Shown: in pieces, positions 31,679-43,060 of the stretch
How the letters are laid out: the number at the start of each line of letters is the position of its first letter
How positions within the stretch are numbered: the first letter of the stretch is position 1
Source: Byssochlamys sp. IMV 00236
Lineage: Eukaryota; Ascomycota; Eurotiomycetes; Eurotiales; Thermoascaceae
Direction: 5' to 3'
DNA: 64,000 bases
Assembly (NCBI GenBank): GCA_001931875.2
Contig: MSJH02000698.1
Coordinates: forward strand, 372,001 to 436,000
The notes under the pieces: model-generated
Database searches by the model: none
Seen by the model: the letters and a program-made list of their open reading frames with translations, nothing else
Told to the model about the DNA's origin: nothing
Translations under genes and position numbers: made by a program

Positions 31679-34335
31679 TTACAGAATCTGCTGGAAAGCA
31701 CGGTTGATCGGGGAGCGGACCTTGTGGCCCTTGTAGAAGTCAATCGTGGCAATGGCACGCTTGCTGATGCCCTCCGGAGTGAACTCGAATTTCTAGACGA
31801 TGAGTTAGCAACTAGTCTCCAAGAAAGGAATATCTGCTGACTGCGACTACTGGGGATGTGGCTTACCTTGTAGACCTCCTTGTAGGGACCAGAGGCACCG
31901 AAGCGGTTGAGACCGAACTGCTCGTGAGAGTAGCGCTCCCAGCCCATGGTGCTGAGTGCCTCGACGGACAGGATGGGGACACCGTCGGGGAGGACGGAGA
32001 GTCTGTACTCCTTGCTCTGGGCATCGAAGACCTCGAAGCAGGGAACGGAGACAACGGCGGCATCGATGTTGTGCTTCTCCTTGAGGTAGGTGGCAGCCTC
32101 GATACAGATGCTGACCTCGGAACCAGTGGAGATGAGGATGACGCTGGGGTTGGAAGTGGGAAGAACAGTGTAGCCACCCTTCAGAGCATTCTCAATGGTA
32201 GAGTTCTCCAGCTGGGGCAGGTTCTGGCGAGTGAGGGCCAGAACGCTAGGGGTGTGCTGGGCGGTCAGGGCAGAGTAGTAGGCAGCGCTGGTCTCGTTGC
32301 CGTCAGCAGGGCGCCAGACCATGAGGTTGGGCATGGCACGGAAGTGAGCCAGAGTCTCAATGGGCTGGTGAGTAGGACCGTCCTCACCCAGACCGATGGA
32401 GTCGTGGGTGGCCACGTGGATGACACGGACGCGAGAGAGCGCCGACAGACGAAGGGCACCAGCAGCGTAGGAGACGAAGTTCAGGAAAGTACCACCGGCG
32501 GGGATGATGGTGCCATAGGCCGCGAGACCGTTCATGATAGCAGCCATGCCGTGCTCACGCACACCGTAGCGGAGGTAGCGACCAGACCAGTCACCAATAC
32601 CGAGGTCAGGGGGCTGGAAGTCAACGGCGTTCTTCCAGCGGGTGTTGTTGGAGCCAGTCAGATCAGCAGATCCGGAGAGCAGCTCAGGGATAGCACCGTG
32701 GACCTTCTCGAGGACAGCCTCAGACAGCTTACGGGAAGCGACAGCAGGGTCCGAAGGCTTGTAGGTAGGGAGGTTCTTCTCCCAGCCTTCAGGCAGCTTG
32801 CCAGTCAGACGGCGAGTGAGGTCCTCGTACTCGGCCTTGTACTCAGTGCCATACTTCTGGAGGAGCTGGTTCCATTCCTGCTCCTTGGCGGCACCCTCAG
32901 CGGCGTGCTTGTGGTAGAGGTCGTACACTTCCTGGGGGACGACGAAGGTCTTCTCAGGGTCGAAGCCGAAGAGCTTCTTGACGTGCTGGACGTCGTCAGG
33001 CTTCAGAGGGTTTCCGTGAACACCACCGGTACCCTGGAGCTTGGAACCGAAACCAATGGTCGTGGTCAGCTTGATGACGGAGGGCTTGTCCTTGACCTCC
33101 TTGCACCTCCTGATGGCGGCCTCGATACCCTCAAGGTCGTGGTCACCGTCCTTGACCCACTCGGTGTGCCAGCCGTAGGCCTCGAAACGCTTCAGGACAT
33201 CCTCAGTGAAAGCGCACTTGGTGTCACCGTCTATTTATCGAGGTCAGTTTCTACCAAGCGGTTCCAGGGAAATGGAGCTCCCTTACCAATGGAGATGTGG
33301 TTGTCGTCGTAGATAGCAATCAGGTTGTTGAGCTTCAAGTGACCAGCAGTACTGGCGGCCTCGCTGGCAATACCCTCCATAGCACAGCCATCACCGAAGA
33401 AGACATAGGTGTAGTTGTTGACCAGGTCGTATCCGGGCTTGTTGAAAATGGCTGCGGTGTGCTTCTGAGCAATGGCCAGACCGACGGCGTTGGCGAAACC
33501 CTGACCAAGGGGACCAGTGGTGACCTCGATACCAGGGGTGTCGTGAGACTCGGGGTGACCGGGGGTGATGCTGTCAATTTGCTAGGGGAAACAGATCAGC
33601 CTCGTATCAATGAAACGATCTGAATAAATGGTAACCGTACTCTAAAGTTCTTCAGGTCGTCCATAGAGACCTTGTAGCCGAACATGTGCAGCAGGGCATA
33701 CTGCAGCATACAACCGTGGCCGTTCCTGAGAGGAAGAAAGAGTGTCAGCCATGGTCTCTTCTCAATTTGAGGGGGCCCTTTTCAGGATCTTTGATGGCTC
33801 TTGAACCATGCTACCGCAACCAAGTGTCCATTGGAATGGCCACACTTTGATCCCAGAGTAGGTTGAGAAAACAGGATCTACTTACGAGAGAACGAAACGA
33901 TCCCGGTTGAGCCACTTGGGGTTCTGGGGGTTGAAGGTCATGAACTTGTTGAAGAGGACGTGGGCCACCGGCGCCATGCCCATAGGGGCACCGGGGTGAC
34001 CGGAGTTGGCCTTGAAGGTGGCATCGACCTGAAAAAGCGAGCTCAGTCAGTATGAAAGAATCTTTCCACCGGTGTTCAAAACATCCTAGAACGAGCGATG
34101 GGTTATAGAGCTGGCATAGAGCCGTCCAGAGCTGCACCCGCAACAATAGACAAGCTACCCTGCGGACGACTCCGCCAGCACAGCAACTCGCGCAGCTCCC
34201 GTCGAGGTCGAAGAAAGCCGTTCTGACTGCCCTCCCCCCCTCTCACAACCACCAAGAGGAAACAGAAAAGGCAAGACTTACCGCAAGAGTACGGATCGTG
34301 TTGATGGCCAATTGATCAAGATCGGTGTAACCCAT
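31679..34335 (-). CDS. TKL1: Transketolase
   Basis: Thiamine-diphosphate enzyme of the non-oxidative pentose phosphate pathway; it moves two-carbon units between sugar phosphates in the cytosol. Six exons, 34335-34282, 34028-33886, 33725-33641, 33581-33287, 33230-31867 and 31792-31679, total 2055 nt, 684 aa, as expected. The first exon encodes [18 protein letters not shown], then [15 protein letters not shown]. The ThDP motif runs from GDGCAMEG (GDG at about 157-159) to the Asn of YDDNHISI (about 188). The second signature, [20 protein letters not shown], lies in exon 5. The final exon gives [20 protein letters not shown] and ends in INRAFQQIL. Codon use is strongly biased, which leaves a long spurious frame on the opposite strand and fits high expression. 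Confidence 0.96.
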
Positions 34336-36081
34336 GATTGCAGGCTTCTGACGTCGACAGCGTTAGGACGAAGCAAGCAACAACAGGAGGGAAGTTTTTC
34401 AACAGGAAGAGTTGTTACAGCAAGCGTGGAGGAAAGGTTGGGGAGGGGGACCAACTTTATTTAACGGCGGCGCGGAAGAACGTTGGTCGAGGTTCCTCTT
34501 TCGCTTGGCTTGGGCTTTTTTTTTCACACTAGTAATTCTAGGATATGAAGAATGAATAAGCCAATTCAATTTTTTTCTTCTTAACCCCTTCTTCTTCTGA
34601 TCAGTTGCGAGGAAAGGATGAGGGGAGTTCTCTTCTGCTGCTGCTGTGGTGGGCGGGAATGATTAGGTGGGGCAATTCCCGGTGAGGACGGTCGATGATG
34701 TCTTCGTGGTGGGGGGAATTCGACGACAGAGCTGTAACCTCCGGAGGACAGTCCTGCGTTCCTTAATAATATAATATAAAGAGACTCGACTCTAGAACTT
34801 CTAGTTATCTTTCAGCTAGTAGTAGTTAGTCAGTAAGTTATATAGTTATATATTAATAATTCTTGCAGACCGGATAATAATTGCTATTATTCTAGAGTGA
34901 TTGCTGCTGCTGTTGCGTGCTGTGCTGGCCCATTCGGATGACAATGTCCCCCTTCTGCCGTATTGGTACTCTACTCTATGGTACTTACGGGGAGATGCCT
35001 GCATGGACGAGAATCTGCGACGTTCTCTGCCCCAGAATGAGCATTGCTTGCGTCTGGAATCAATTCGAATTGCCTCCCCATCCCGCGCCAACCAGAGTGC
35101 GAGCCTTCCTCATTCAAGCTCCCAGGACGTGAAGTACCATAGATATAGCCAGCTACCTACTTAGCTGCTTGCTTTCAATGCTCAGTAATTAAGTACTAAG
35201 TAATGTTAACATTATCAACTCCGTATCCATCCAGCAGCAAGCATGCAGCCCAGACGCAATAATTGGGAGATAATATGTATTGAAAGCCGGCAAAGGTCGG
35301 TCAAGCTGCAGTCGGCTATCGAATCGACCAGCTCGTGGCTAAACAGTTCGACGGGGATCGTAATGATGACATGAAAGATGGATACCTACATAACTACTAC
35401 TAAGTTAAGCAGCCCGGAGAAAGCCTGACAAAGCACCACCAGAGGCCCTGGTTGGCCCCGGACTACCCTGCTCCGCCGGCCTTTTCCATCCACTCCACCC
35501 CGACTGCTGGCTTTGCCCCTCGCTAATATTAATGACTGATGAAGGCTAAATACCAGCGGCAGATAGGATAAAAAGGGATCTATTCTATTATTCTAGCAGT
35601 ATCGTACGACGAGATCGTCGCACAGAGAAAGATCACAAGGTGATCATGATCGATCTAGCAATTAGAAATCTAGCTCAGAGTCCTCTGTCCTTTTTTTTTC
35701 GGTTCAACAGAAATTACGAGTCATTAACTAGAAACAACAGCAGAATACCATAAAATGCAGTGACAGCCTGTGCTCGGTTTACCTAAACAAACTTATCCGA
35801 TCGAGTCATGTGGCCCTGTCCGCCCGGCCGTATTATTAACTATCAACATCGACATCGACATCGACATCGCTCGGGAAAGGTGAATCAGTAGTGCTCAATT
35901 AGGCTCGTCGGGAACTGCCCCGTGTCGGAGGGTTTTTAGTTGGCGGAGGAGGATGGTTATGGACACCAAATGAGCACCATAGATACCATGGTCTTTCATT
36001 CAAATCCAACGGAACAAAAGCATTGAATTCCACTGGACAAGGTCGTGAAATTATTTTAGCATCCTCTTGGTGAGGTGCCTC
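34336..36081. promoter_or_regulatory. Transketolase upstream region
   Basis: Contains the transketolase promoter at its left end. It has a short CATCGA repeat near 35848-35872 and polypyrimidine and polypurine tracts. No gene is supported. Confidence 0.4.
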
Positions 36082-36600
36082 TTAACAACCAGTTAGAAAT
36101 CGATCTCGAGCTCCTCCAATCGGCCATAGAATCATCACATAACTACCACATGTAGTCCGTCTGGTGCTTTGTGACTTTATCACGTAACACTGTTCACCAT
36201 TTTGCGGAAACTGATCGCGAATCGATTGAGGGAGGCTTTCAAGATGATTTAAAAGATCATCATCAACCTTGCTGTGTTCGAATGCCTGCAAGTCAGGATG
36301 TAAATGTTCGCAGCCTTTGACTCCAGAACATTGCCATCGATAACGATTACACCATGAAAGTAGAATAGTGCATCGGTTCTTCTTAACTGGGTGTTTGAGG
36401 CCCTTGTTATATCGAACCTAGTGTACGTAACAGCTGGTTAATAATAACTGAATCAGATGATCATCAATCATACACTGATTCCTACCTTATCGAATTATTC
36501 TTCAATCTGTTTCTCTGTTTTCCCCCAGGTAGATACAATGTATCCATACTTATCCAACAGCATCGCTAGTTGGATATTCAGGTAATGTAGGGGCACGATC
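36082..36600 (-). pseudogene. Degraded gene with a W-x-C-x(4)-C segment, unknown family
   Basis: On the minus strand an open frame from about 36416 to 36082 reads RYNKGLKHPVKKNRCTILLS, then RYRWQCSGVKGCEHLHPDL, EHSKVDDDLLNHLESLP and QFPQNGEQCYVI. It has no ATG of its own. Upstream, other frames give PTLPEYPTSDA and MLLDKYGYIVSTWGKTEKQI, interrupted by stops. A GTATGA...ACTAG segment (about 36474-36417) could be an intron between them. The Cys/Trp/His spacing (CTILL...WQCSGVKGCEHLHPDL) resembles a zinc-binding module of DNA-binding or transposon-derived proteins, but I cannot name the family. It may be a relic or a poorly resolved multi-exon gene. Confidence 0.4.
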
Positions 36601-38695
36601 TATCTTACGTGCCCATACCCCCTTCACTCCCTTCCCCCCATCAGTCAACGGAGTAGGATTCCGATCACTCTATCAGAGTTTCAATCGGTTAGTATCTAAT
36701 TATCAAGGAGCTGCCAAACAATCGAATGCACCAGGTGTGAGGTCTTGTTGTTCTCAGGAACAGTAGTTGATCCAGCCCCCGAGCCCGAGTCTTGGTGGGT
36801 CGCATCGTTGGACGATTGCATTGTAGAAATCCGAATCAGTTAGAAACCGGTTCCTAACTGATTAACAAGCCACTGATAAGAAAACAATTAAAATAGAATT
36901 AGAAGGTCCTAACTACTAGTAGGTACTGTTATCAATTTATAGAGTCGAATGAGCACTGATTTATTGTACGCTTACCCGAATAGGTTTAGCATTTATACTG
37001 TACTAGGTCGGGTAAGAACATTGCTCTGCAGGTGGTGATTCTCTAATTCTCCAACTGATTAATATCTACAGCACTGTCGCGGTCTCTGATATTATTGTTC
37101 AACCAGCTAGGCCACTATACGGAGATAACCGATCTTGGGGGAAGGTAAGAAAAGCAGCTCCCAACGATATAAGTCCGGGACTTGAAGCGGTCAGGCCGGA
37201 ACAGGAGTTAGTCCGGCGCTCGATCTCATACCAGGCTTAGCCGGTCACAGCTGCAATAGAGGATTAATACGGAGGAGTTTAAGAAATTTGAACCCCAACG
37301 GAGTTGAATTGAGTGATTGCGAATGTTCTAGCAGAAAAAGCGATGAGGAGTGTTTCTCACTGAAGCTCACTCTGGGGTAGAAAGTAGACACTCGGACGTT
37401 AGGCCCATACAGTACTAGTAACTACCTAGTACGTATCCATCGCAAGAACCACTTTAAGGTCAACAGGCTCGAGTAGATCATCCCCATAGAGCTTGGTTCA
37501 AAGAGCCAAGTAACTACTTCAAATCTGCATATACCATTTCCATCTCATCAGCAATTCACTACTAACACCCAATTCGACATCCCTTGCGTGACTCCGTCCA
37601 TAAGCCCCTTCACAACCCTAGCTCCCGCGTGGGGGACAAAACAGAGCGGCTGAGCAGATCCTAAGAATTGAGGCTCAAGGCAACTAATTAACTACCGCGC
37701 TTAGACATTAATTTTTTTCTGAGCCTCACACAAGATCAGGAGATCAATTACCAATCTAAGTTAAAGTACCAGTGGCTGAGAATTATTTAGGTGCTTCATG
37801 ATCGGACGGCAGGGACTTAGTTAAGTGGTCCCGCTATAAATGGAACATGACCTGTAACTATCCGTGGTCTCGGTGTAACAATAAAAACTTAGCATGATCC
37901 TTCGAGGCTTCTTTGTGCTGGCACAATGAGCTAACTGACTAAGTTAGTTAAGTTAGTTTGATCCCACGGGGAGAGCTGAGTTATTTATTTGGACAAATCG
38001 ACGGATTTGATGGATGGTGCGCGCAGGAAAGCCGTACCTCGGTCAAATTTGCTCCAGCAAGACAGCCAAGCTGAGGTTTATCCAAGAAATCAGACGAGGA
38101 CGGTAATCATAATGGCTAATTAGTACACAACAATGTCCCAGAGCAGTCAACAATAGGTAATAATTAAATTGTGCAACTTGAGACTTGATCCCCATCCAAC
38201 GTGCCTCCTAGCCGGATTTAGATAGTCCTGTCGCTCTAAAAAGCTTGACTGCCCGAGCCGACTGATCCTGTCCAATCAGCGACCCGGTCGGCCAGAGTAG
38301 TCAATCCAGAGCATTTCTCAGCTCAGATTATTTACTCTTCCTTTCGGCCCCCCCGCCCCTTAATGATCCCCTGTTGCCTGAAAGCGTTAGAGATAATTCA
38401 CCGTAGACGTTTTTTAGATCGCGGCGGTGCTGCAGCCTCGCTGTTTGCGCTAAAAAAAAAGAAGAGAGACAAAAAAGTTGTTCCAATGCGCCCATACTTA
38501 GTCCCTGCTTAGCCGGACCGGCTAGGTTAGGCGGGCGTCATGATGCCTTCATACATATAAAGAAGGACCTTTGTCCTCGGATGTGCTTCCGACTCTTCAC
38601 GGCGGATTACTCTCTTTTCCTTCCTCACGGGACATCGCTATATGATAGCAGCAACAGGTCCTACATAGTCTCAATCTACCTATCTTTCCATCCAA

Positions 38696-38724
38696 CCTAC
38701 CTACCTACCTACCTACCTACCTAC
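38696..38724 (+). repeat. CTAC tetranucleotide microsatellite
   Basis: About seven CTAC units, about 110 bp before the start codon at 38834. Confidence 0.85.
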
Positions 38725-38750
38725 AGGGTAGCACGGATACTTCAGCCCTA

Positions 38751-38775
38751 CATACCATACCATACCATACCATAC
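38751..38775 (+). repeat. CATAC pentanucleotide microsatellite
   Basis: Five CATAC units, shortly before the start codon at 38834. Confidence 0.85.
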
Positions 38776-38833
38776 ACCACCCCCCCAAAGTCCCCTATTG
38801 CCATCCGCATTATAAGGCCTCAAAACATTCAAG

Positions 38834-39712
38834 ATGAAGTCATTGCTCATTCTTCCACTTTCGTTATTTTCCATACTACACACTAGCAACGCAATCCCTC
38901 TCCCAGATGGCTTGCGGCCGGATACCCTCACTCTGAAACACGACCAGTCTCACGGGAAGGAGGAGGAGGGTCATCATTTCATGTTCTTCGCAAAAGAAGA
39001 ATACACGGGGAAACATCAGACAACACCACCATCTACTACTACTACTCCTACTACTATTATCTCCACAGCGCGCGATCCCGATCCCGCCAACGCAAGATTA
39101 ACCGATCTGGATGAACCTGAAACTGAAACGAAACCACAAACATCAAACTCGCCAGAATCTCTGAATAATCACCGCCGGATCGAAAACATCATCACCCCTT
39201 CTAATGAACCGGAACAATCCGCGCAGGATAATAATAATAATAATAGGTCCTTGAAACCCTCCTGTCCCGCACACGCGGGGATTCTGAGAACGGTATCTCG
39301 AGTCTTACACGGATTTTCCGTCCCGTCATTCTCTCCTTCTTCTCTTTCCAAGGATAATTCCGAAAAGGAAAGCAATACCACTGCGCCTCACACGGCCGCA
39401 TCTAGCGCAGTCCCTCATCATGATTCCAAAGCTGCTCTTGAACCATGGATGATCGTCCTGGGAATGATATGGCTAGTACCCATTACCGTCGTGTTGGTCG
39501 AGATGCTAGAGTACGCATGGATGTGGTATCGGGGAGACGCGAACATATTGGAGTCCATTGAATCCTCCGGACGCAAAAGTCGGCTTTGGATGTCGGCCGA
39601 TAAGATGGCAAGGGGAGAGAAAGATATGAAGATCGAGGGAGGTTATATGATTCAGCATTATTATGACGATGACGATTCTTCAGATGACGGGTTTGATGAT
39701 CTTGTACCGTAA
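38834..39712 (+). CDS. Hypothetical secreted/single-pass membrane protein
   Basis: A single-exon gene of 292 aa. Residues 1-20 (MKSLLILPLSLFSILHTSNA) form a clear signal peptide. A long hydrophilic stretch rich in T, S, P and N follows, likely O-glycosylated (T-rich run around 58-80). One strong membrane segment, WMIVLGMIWLVPITVVLVEM, lies at about 204-223, followed by a cytoplasmic tail of about 70 residues with an acidic end (DDDDSSDDGFDD). The predicted topology is therefore type I: extracellular N-terminus and cytosolic C-terminus. No family is recognised. It begins right after two microsatellites in the leader. Confidence 0.72.
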   Translation: MKSLLILPLSLFSILHTSNAIPLPDGLRPDTLTLKHDQSHGKEEEGHHFMFFAKEEYTGKHQTTPPSTTTTPTTIISTARDPDPANARLTDLDEPETETKPQTSNSPESLNNHRRIENIITPSNEPEQSAQDNNNNNRSLKPSCPAHAGILRTVSRVLHGFSVPSFSPSSLSKDNSEKESNTTAPHTAASSAVPHHDSKAALEPWMIVLGMIWLVPITVVLVEMLEYAWMWYRGDANILESIESSGRKSRLWMSADKMARGEKDMKIEGGYMIQHYYDDDDSSDDGFDDLVP

Positions 39713-40233
39713 AGATTTTGATTTCCATATGAAATAGAAGAGTTGCTTGTTCGTTTTCTAATACGTCCACATGTATCTGCTTGTACCGTAAGGCATTGTG
39801 GGAATCGAAGGCACGTGCTAACTTCCAAGAGATGAGGGGGGTTTTCACTCTCACATGATCGGTTACCTTTTTGGAAGATCCAAGTGACTATTGGTTGATC
39901 ACTCTACGTTAAAAGAAGATTTATTAGGCTTGGTCAAGCTCATGCATAATTTCTATATAGGGATTTTAATTTATTTTTCATTATGCATTTCTATTGATAC
40001 ATCTGGTATGGATATAACGTACCAGCAATATAGGAGCCATTGGCGATTTCTGTCCCGAAAATACCAGCAGGACAGGGTGGAAAAACAAAATCAACAATCA
40101 AAATATGAAAAAGTATGTACCCCTGAATTGCCCAACTTCAACAAGATTCATCGCAGATTTGTGATTTTTCTGAAACCATGCAAATAATTGTGCGCATCCC
40201 TCATAATGTCATTATAGTTCTTGAGGAAGACGT
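39713..40233. other. Intergenic, convergent 3' flanks
   Basis: AT-rich. A 98-codon open frame (39891-40187) is biased in composition and not supported as a gene. Confidence 0.4.
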
Positions 40234-41053
40234 TTAGATGCTCTCCTCATTGCGGAGAGCACCATAGGGCTGAGCGCTGCTGGGGTCCTCACGGCTACTC
40301 TGCTTGGTGTAGCCAGCATCAATGCCGCTTTCCTTGTTGTAGCGTTCGAACTTGTTCTCAGCCAGACGGCCAGGGTCGTTCCTACTGCCAATGTCGGTGT
40401 TCCAGCTAGCGTTCTTCTTGTCGGTGAATCCACCCTCCTTCAGGTTCTGACCCTTGGGCTTGGTGTTGCCAGGGTTGTGGACAACGGGCTCAATGTACGA
40501 CGGGGCAGGTCCGCCATAGTGAGAGCTTCTGACGCCGCTGCCGCTAGCCTCGGCAGGCTGGCGGCCCTTCTCAGAGGCAGGGTAACCCTCCTGTCCGATA
40601 CCGAGATTCTTCTTAGCGCTGGTAGGGCCGCCGACGTAGCCAGTTTCAGGAACATGAGCTCCGGGGAAGCTGCCCTGGCCACCCAGGCTGTCAGGGTATC
40701 TCTCCTTGTTGTCGGGGTCTCTGGTGGCGGCGTCACGGCTAGAAGAGAGCTGGCTGGCTCCAGAAATGTTGGTGTTGTTCAGGGTCGAGCTGCTGCCGGA
40801 GACATCGAGAGGAGCGGCATCAGCGTTCCGCTGGAAAGCACCACCCTGCTTCACAGATTCAGCAGCGAGAGAGTCATTGGCAATGGCACCAGGCTTCTCC
40901 TGGACGGGTCTGTTGTAGCGTTCAGGGTCAGAGGTGACCTAAAAGCCGTCAATATATGATTCTCCTAGACACACAGTATAGGGGTTGCAAACGAATGAGA
41001 CATACCTTGGTGCCGGTGGTAGTGTTTCCGATGGGAGTGCCCTGAAGATCCAT
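40234..41053 (-). CDS. Hydrophilic stress-protein-like conserved protein
   Basis: Two exons, 41053-41006 and 40938-40234, joined by a 67-nt intron (GTATGT donor, TTTTAG acceptor), give 250 aa. The protein starts MDLQGTPIGNTTTGTK, then VTSDPERYNRPVQEKPGAIA and NDSLAAESVKQGGAF. It is rich in G, S, N, K, P and D, has no Cys, and has no hydrophobic core, membrane segment or signal. This is the make-up of hydrophilins/LEA-like proteins that accumulate in fungal spores or under stress; the role is inferred from composition only. The next gene to the right, on the same strand, encodes a second protein of the same style. Confidence 0.7.
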
Positions 41054-41977
41054 TTTGTACGTAGTTCAAAGGGTACTGGTATCTCAGATCAAAAAAAGTC
41101 GTGATATCTTGTGGTAATGCTGTTGTTAAGTATGTAGATGTAGATGTCGGTCCTCTGTGGTATTTCTCTGTGAGTCTTGATGATGGAAGAGGGCAATCCT
41201 GGAGATATAAGTATATCTTATCCATGAGTAGAGAAAGGTAAGGAAGGTCTCCGAGAAACAGTGTAGCTCTGGGGGCTGGGCTGTCCTGATGTCATCCTTA
41301 CGGCAAAGAAGTACTCTAATACGAGAGACAGCCTGCAGCGAATGAGGGACGATACGTCAACAAGCGGGCCTTGAAGCGACTGAGAGCCTCTTGAGTGGCG
41401 AGTAGCAGAAAAGACAGAATGGACCGGTGGAGAGATGAGGTTGCTCCTTTCTGCTGATGATGGGCACAGAGTCGAGCTATCTTGCTCTCATAACCGGCCA
41501 TGATGTGAACCGCTGGAGATGTTTCTTGCCAGGCTTTGGCGGGATTGACGTCACCCCCCGTTTGTCTAGAATCGAAGCACGCGACAATCCGCCCTCCGCT
41601 CCGGTCCAGCTTTCTTGGCGTCGGGAAGTGGCATTTGGCCCACGTTATGCGTTCGAGACTTGCTCCGATTCAATTCAATTCACTGATTCTGAATCGAGGA
41701 GAGAAGATATGATATATATGCAAGAGGCAAGGACTGGGATAACGACTAGTCCTCAGTTCTCAGCTTTTGCAACATCCATAGTAGATAAGAGATCTAGATC
41801 ATTTGCTACGGACTACTTTCTACTTTCTTACTTAAAGTGATATGAATGAAAAATATTCATTAAGTCGTCATTTATTTATGTTTCAATCCGACATTCCCCA
41901 TGTCGGATGCTCCCTAATCATAATAGAACAGATGCAAAGTCAATCCACACAAGAATAATGGTTACACCATAGCCCGT

Positions 41978-42468
41978 TTATCGCGCCTGCGCGTCCTTGG
42001 GCAGGTCGTCCAGCTGGTCCTTCGCCTGTCGTCCAACGCCGCTTCCAGGCTGCGTCTCCTTCTTGAACTCCTCTCCATCCACACGAACACTGCTGCCTGC
42101 AGTAGCTGGGCCTCTCAGGGCGCTGTTGTTCTCTCCAGAGACGGGGGATTCGAACTGGCCGGAACCGGTACCGGTGACCTTGCCGTTGGCGGACTGCCAG
42201 TCACTGGCTGTGGGTGGCTGATCAGGAAGAGGAAGATTGGCCTTGCGTTCGTCGATCTCCTTCACCTTGTCGGTGTTCTTGTCGATCACAGACTAGGACT
42301 TGGTGAGCTGTTTTTGTTCGGGGTCCCTGTCTAGCTTGAGACGATTCGACATACCTTGAGTCCAGAAACATTGGAGTTGGCAGGAGTCTTGCCGTGGTGG
42401 TGCCCACCGAGCTTAGACTCAGGCTTGCGGATGTCTTCCTTGGTGACGTGGAAAGTAGTGTCCGTCAT
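41978..42468 (-). CDS. Small hydrophilic LEA-like protein
   Basis: Two exons, 42468-42355 and 42292-41978, with a 62-nt intron (GTATGT donor, CCTAG acceptor), give 142 aa. The protein reads MTDTTFHVTKEDIRKPESKL, then GGHHHGKTPANSNVSGLK, and is rich in K, D, E, G, S and P with no Cys. It contains GTGSGQFESPVSGENN and ends QAKDQLDDLPKDAQAR. No domain is recognised. Composition and its position next to the similar gene at 40234-41053 suggest a desiccation or stress-protective role, but that is inference. Confidence 0.7.
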
Positions 42469-43060
42469 GATGGCGATTGTGTGTTGTATGCGAGGGGGAT
42501 GGTTTGGACAGTTGGTATAGAATGGAATAACAGATGTGTTCAGGTCTGCTTCTCGTTTGAGTTCTGACGAGACTATCGAACGTAGAGCAGAGGTTATTAA
42601 AGCCTCTTATACACCGTTTCACCGAGAACCAGCACTGTCGCCGTTTGGGTGGTGACGTTAATGGCGGTTGTGCTGGTATGACGACATTGCGTTCTCCGCC
42701 CTGGCAGTCTCCGCCCTCGCAAGCAAGCTGGACGATGGAGTTACCTAGGTATTCGACACAACGGACTACGACGTCAGGTACCAGGAAATCTTGTCCAGTA
42801 GAGGCCAAGCTGGCATCAGTATCTTCCATCAGAATCTTTGCGCTATTTCTGTGCGGAAACGATCTAGGAACCGATCTGGGGAGCTATCTAACTAGTCGTG
42901 TACCCAACCCTGATCGGGAATGTGTGGGAGAACTCTTTACTAACTGCCCGGAAAAGCAGGGAGGCCCTATGTTCCTGCTGTAGACTATATCGATAAGAGA
43001 TGCAAGCCATATGTAATATGGACATCTCATGGGAACCCGTAAAAGGTCCTCAGGAGGTCA
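42469..43060. promoter_or_regulatory. Spacer upstream of the small LEA-like gene
   Basis: Contains the promoter of the gene starting at 42468 and the 3' flank of the SET-domain gene. No other gene seen. Confidence 0.45.

Larger units (their letters stand above)
36601..38833. other. Gene-poor spacer and leader of the next gene
   Basis: No gene supported. The right end (38570-38833) is the leader of the gene at 38834 and carries two microsatellites, listed separately. Confidence 0.45.

Noticed and set aside
31858..33312. 484-codon open frame on the plus strand opposite transketolase
   Set aside because: It lies wholly within the transketolase coding exons and is low in aromatic and rich in V, G, L and D. 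This is an artefact of strong codon bias on the opposite strand.
39891..40187. 98-codon frame on the plus strand
   Set aside because: AT-rich spacer translation with no recognisable motif and no promoter or splice context. It overlaps the 3' flanks of convergent genes.
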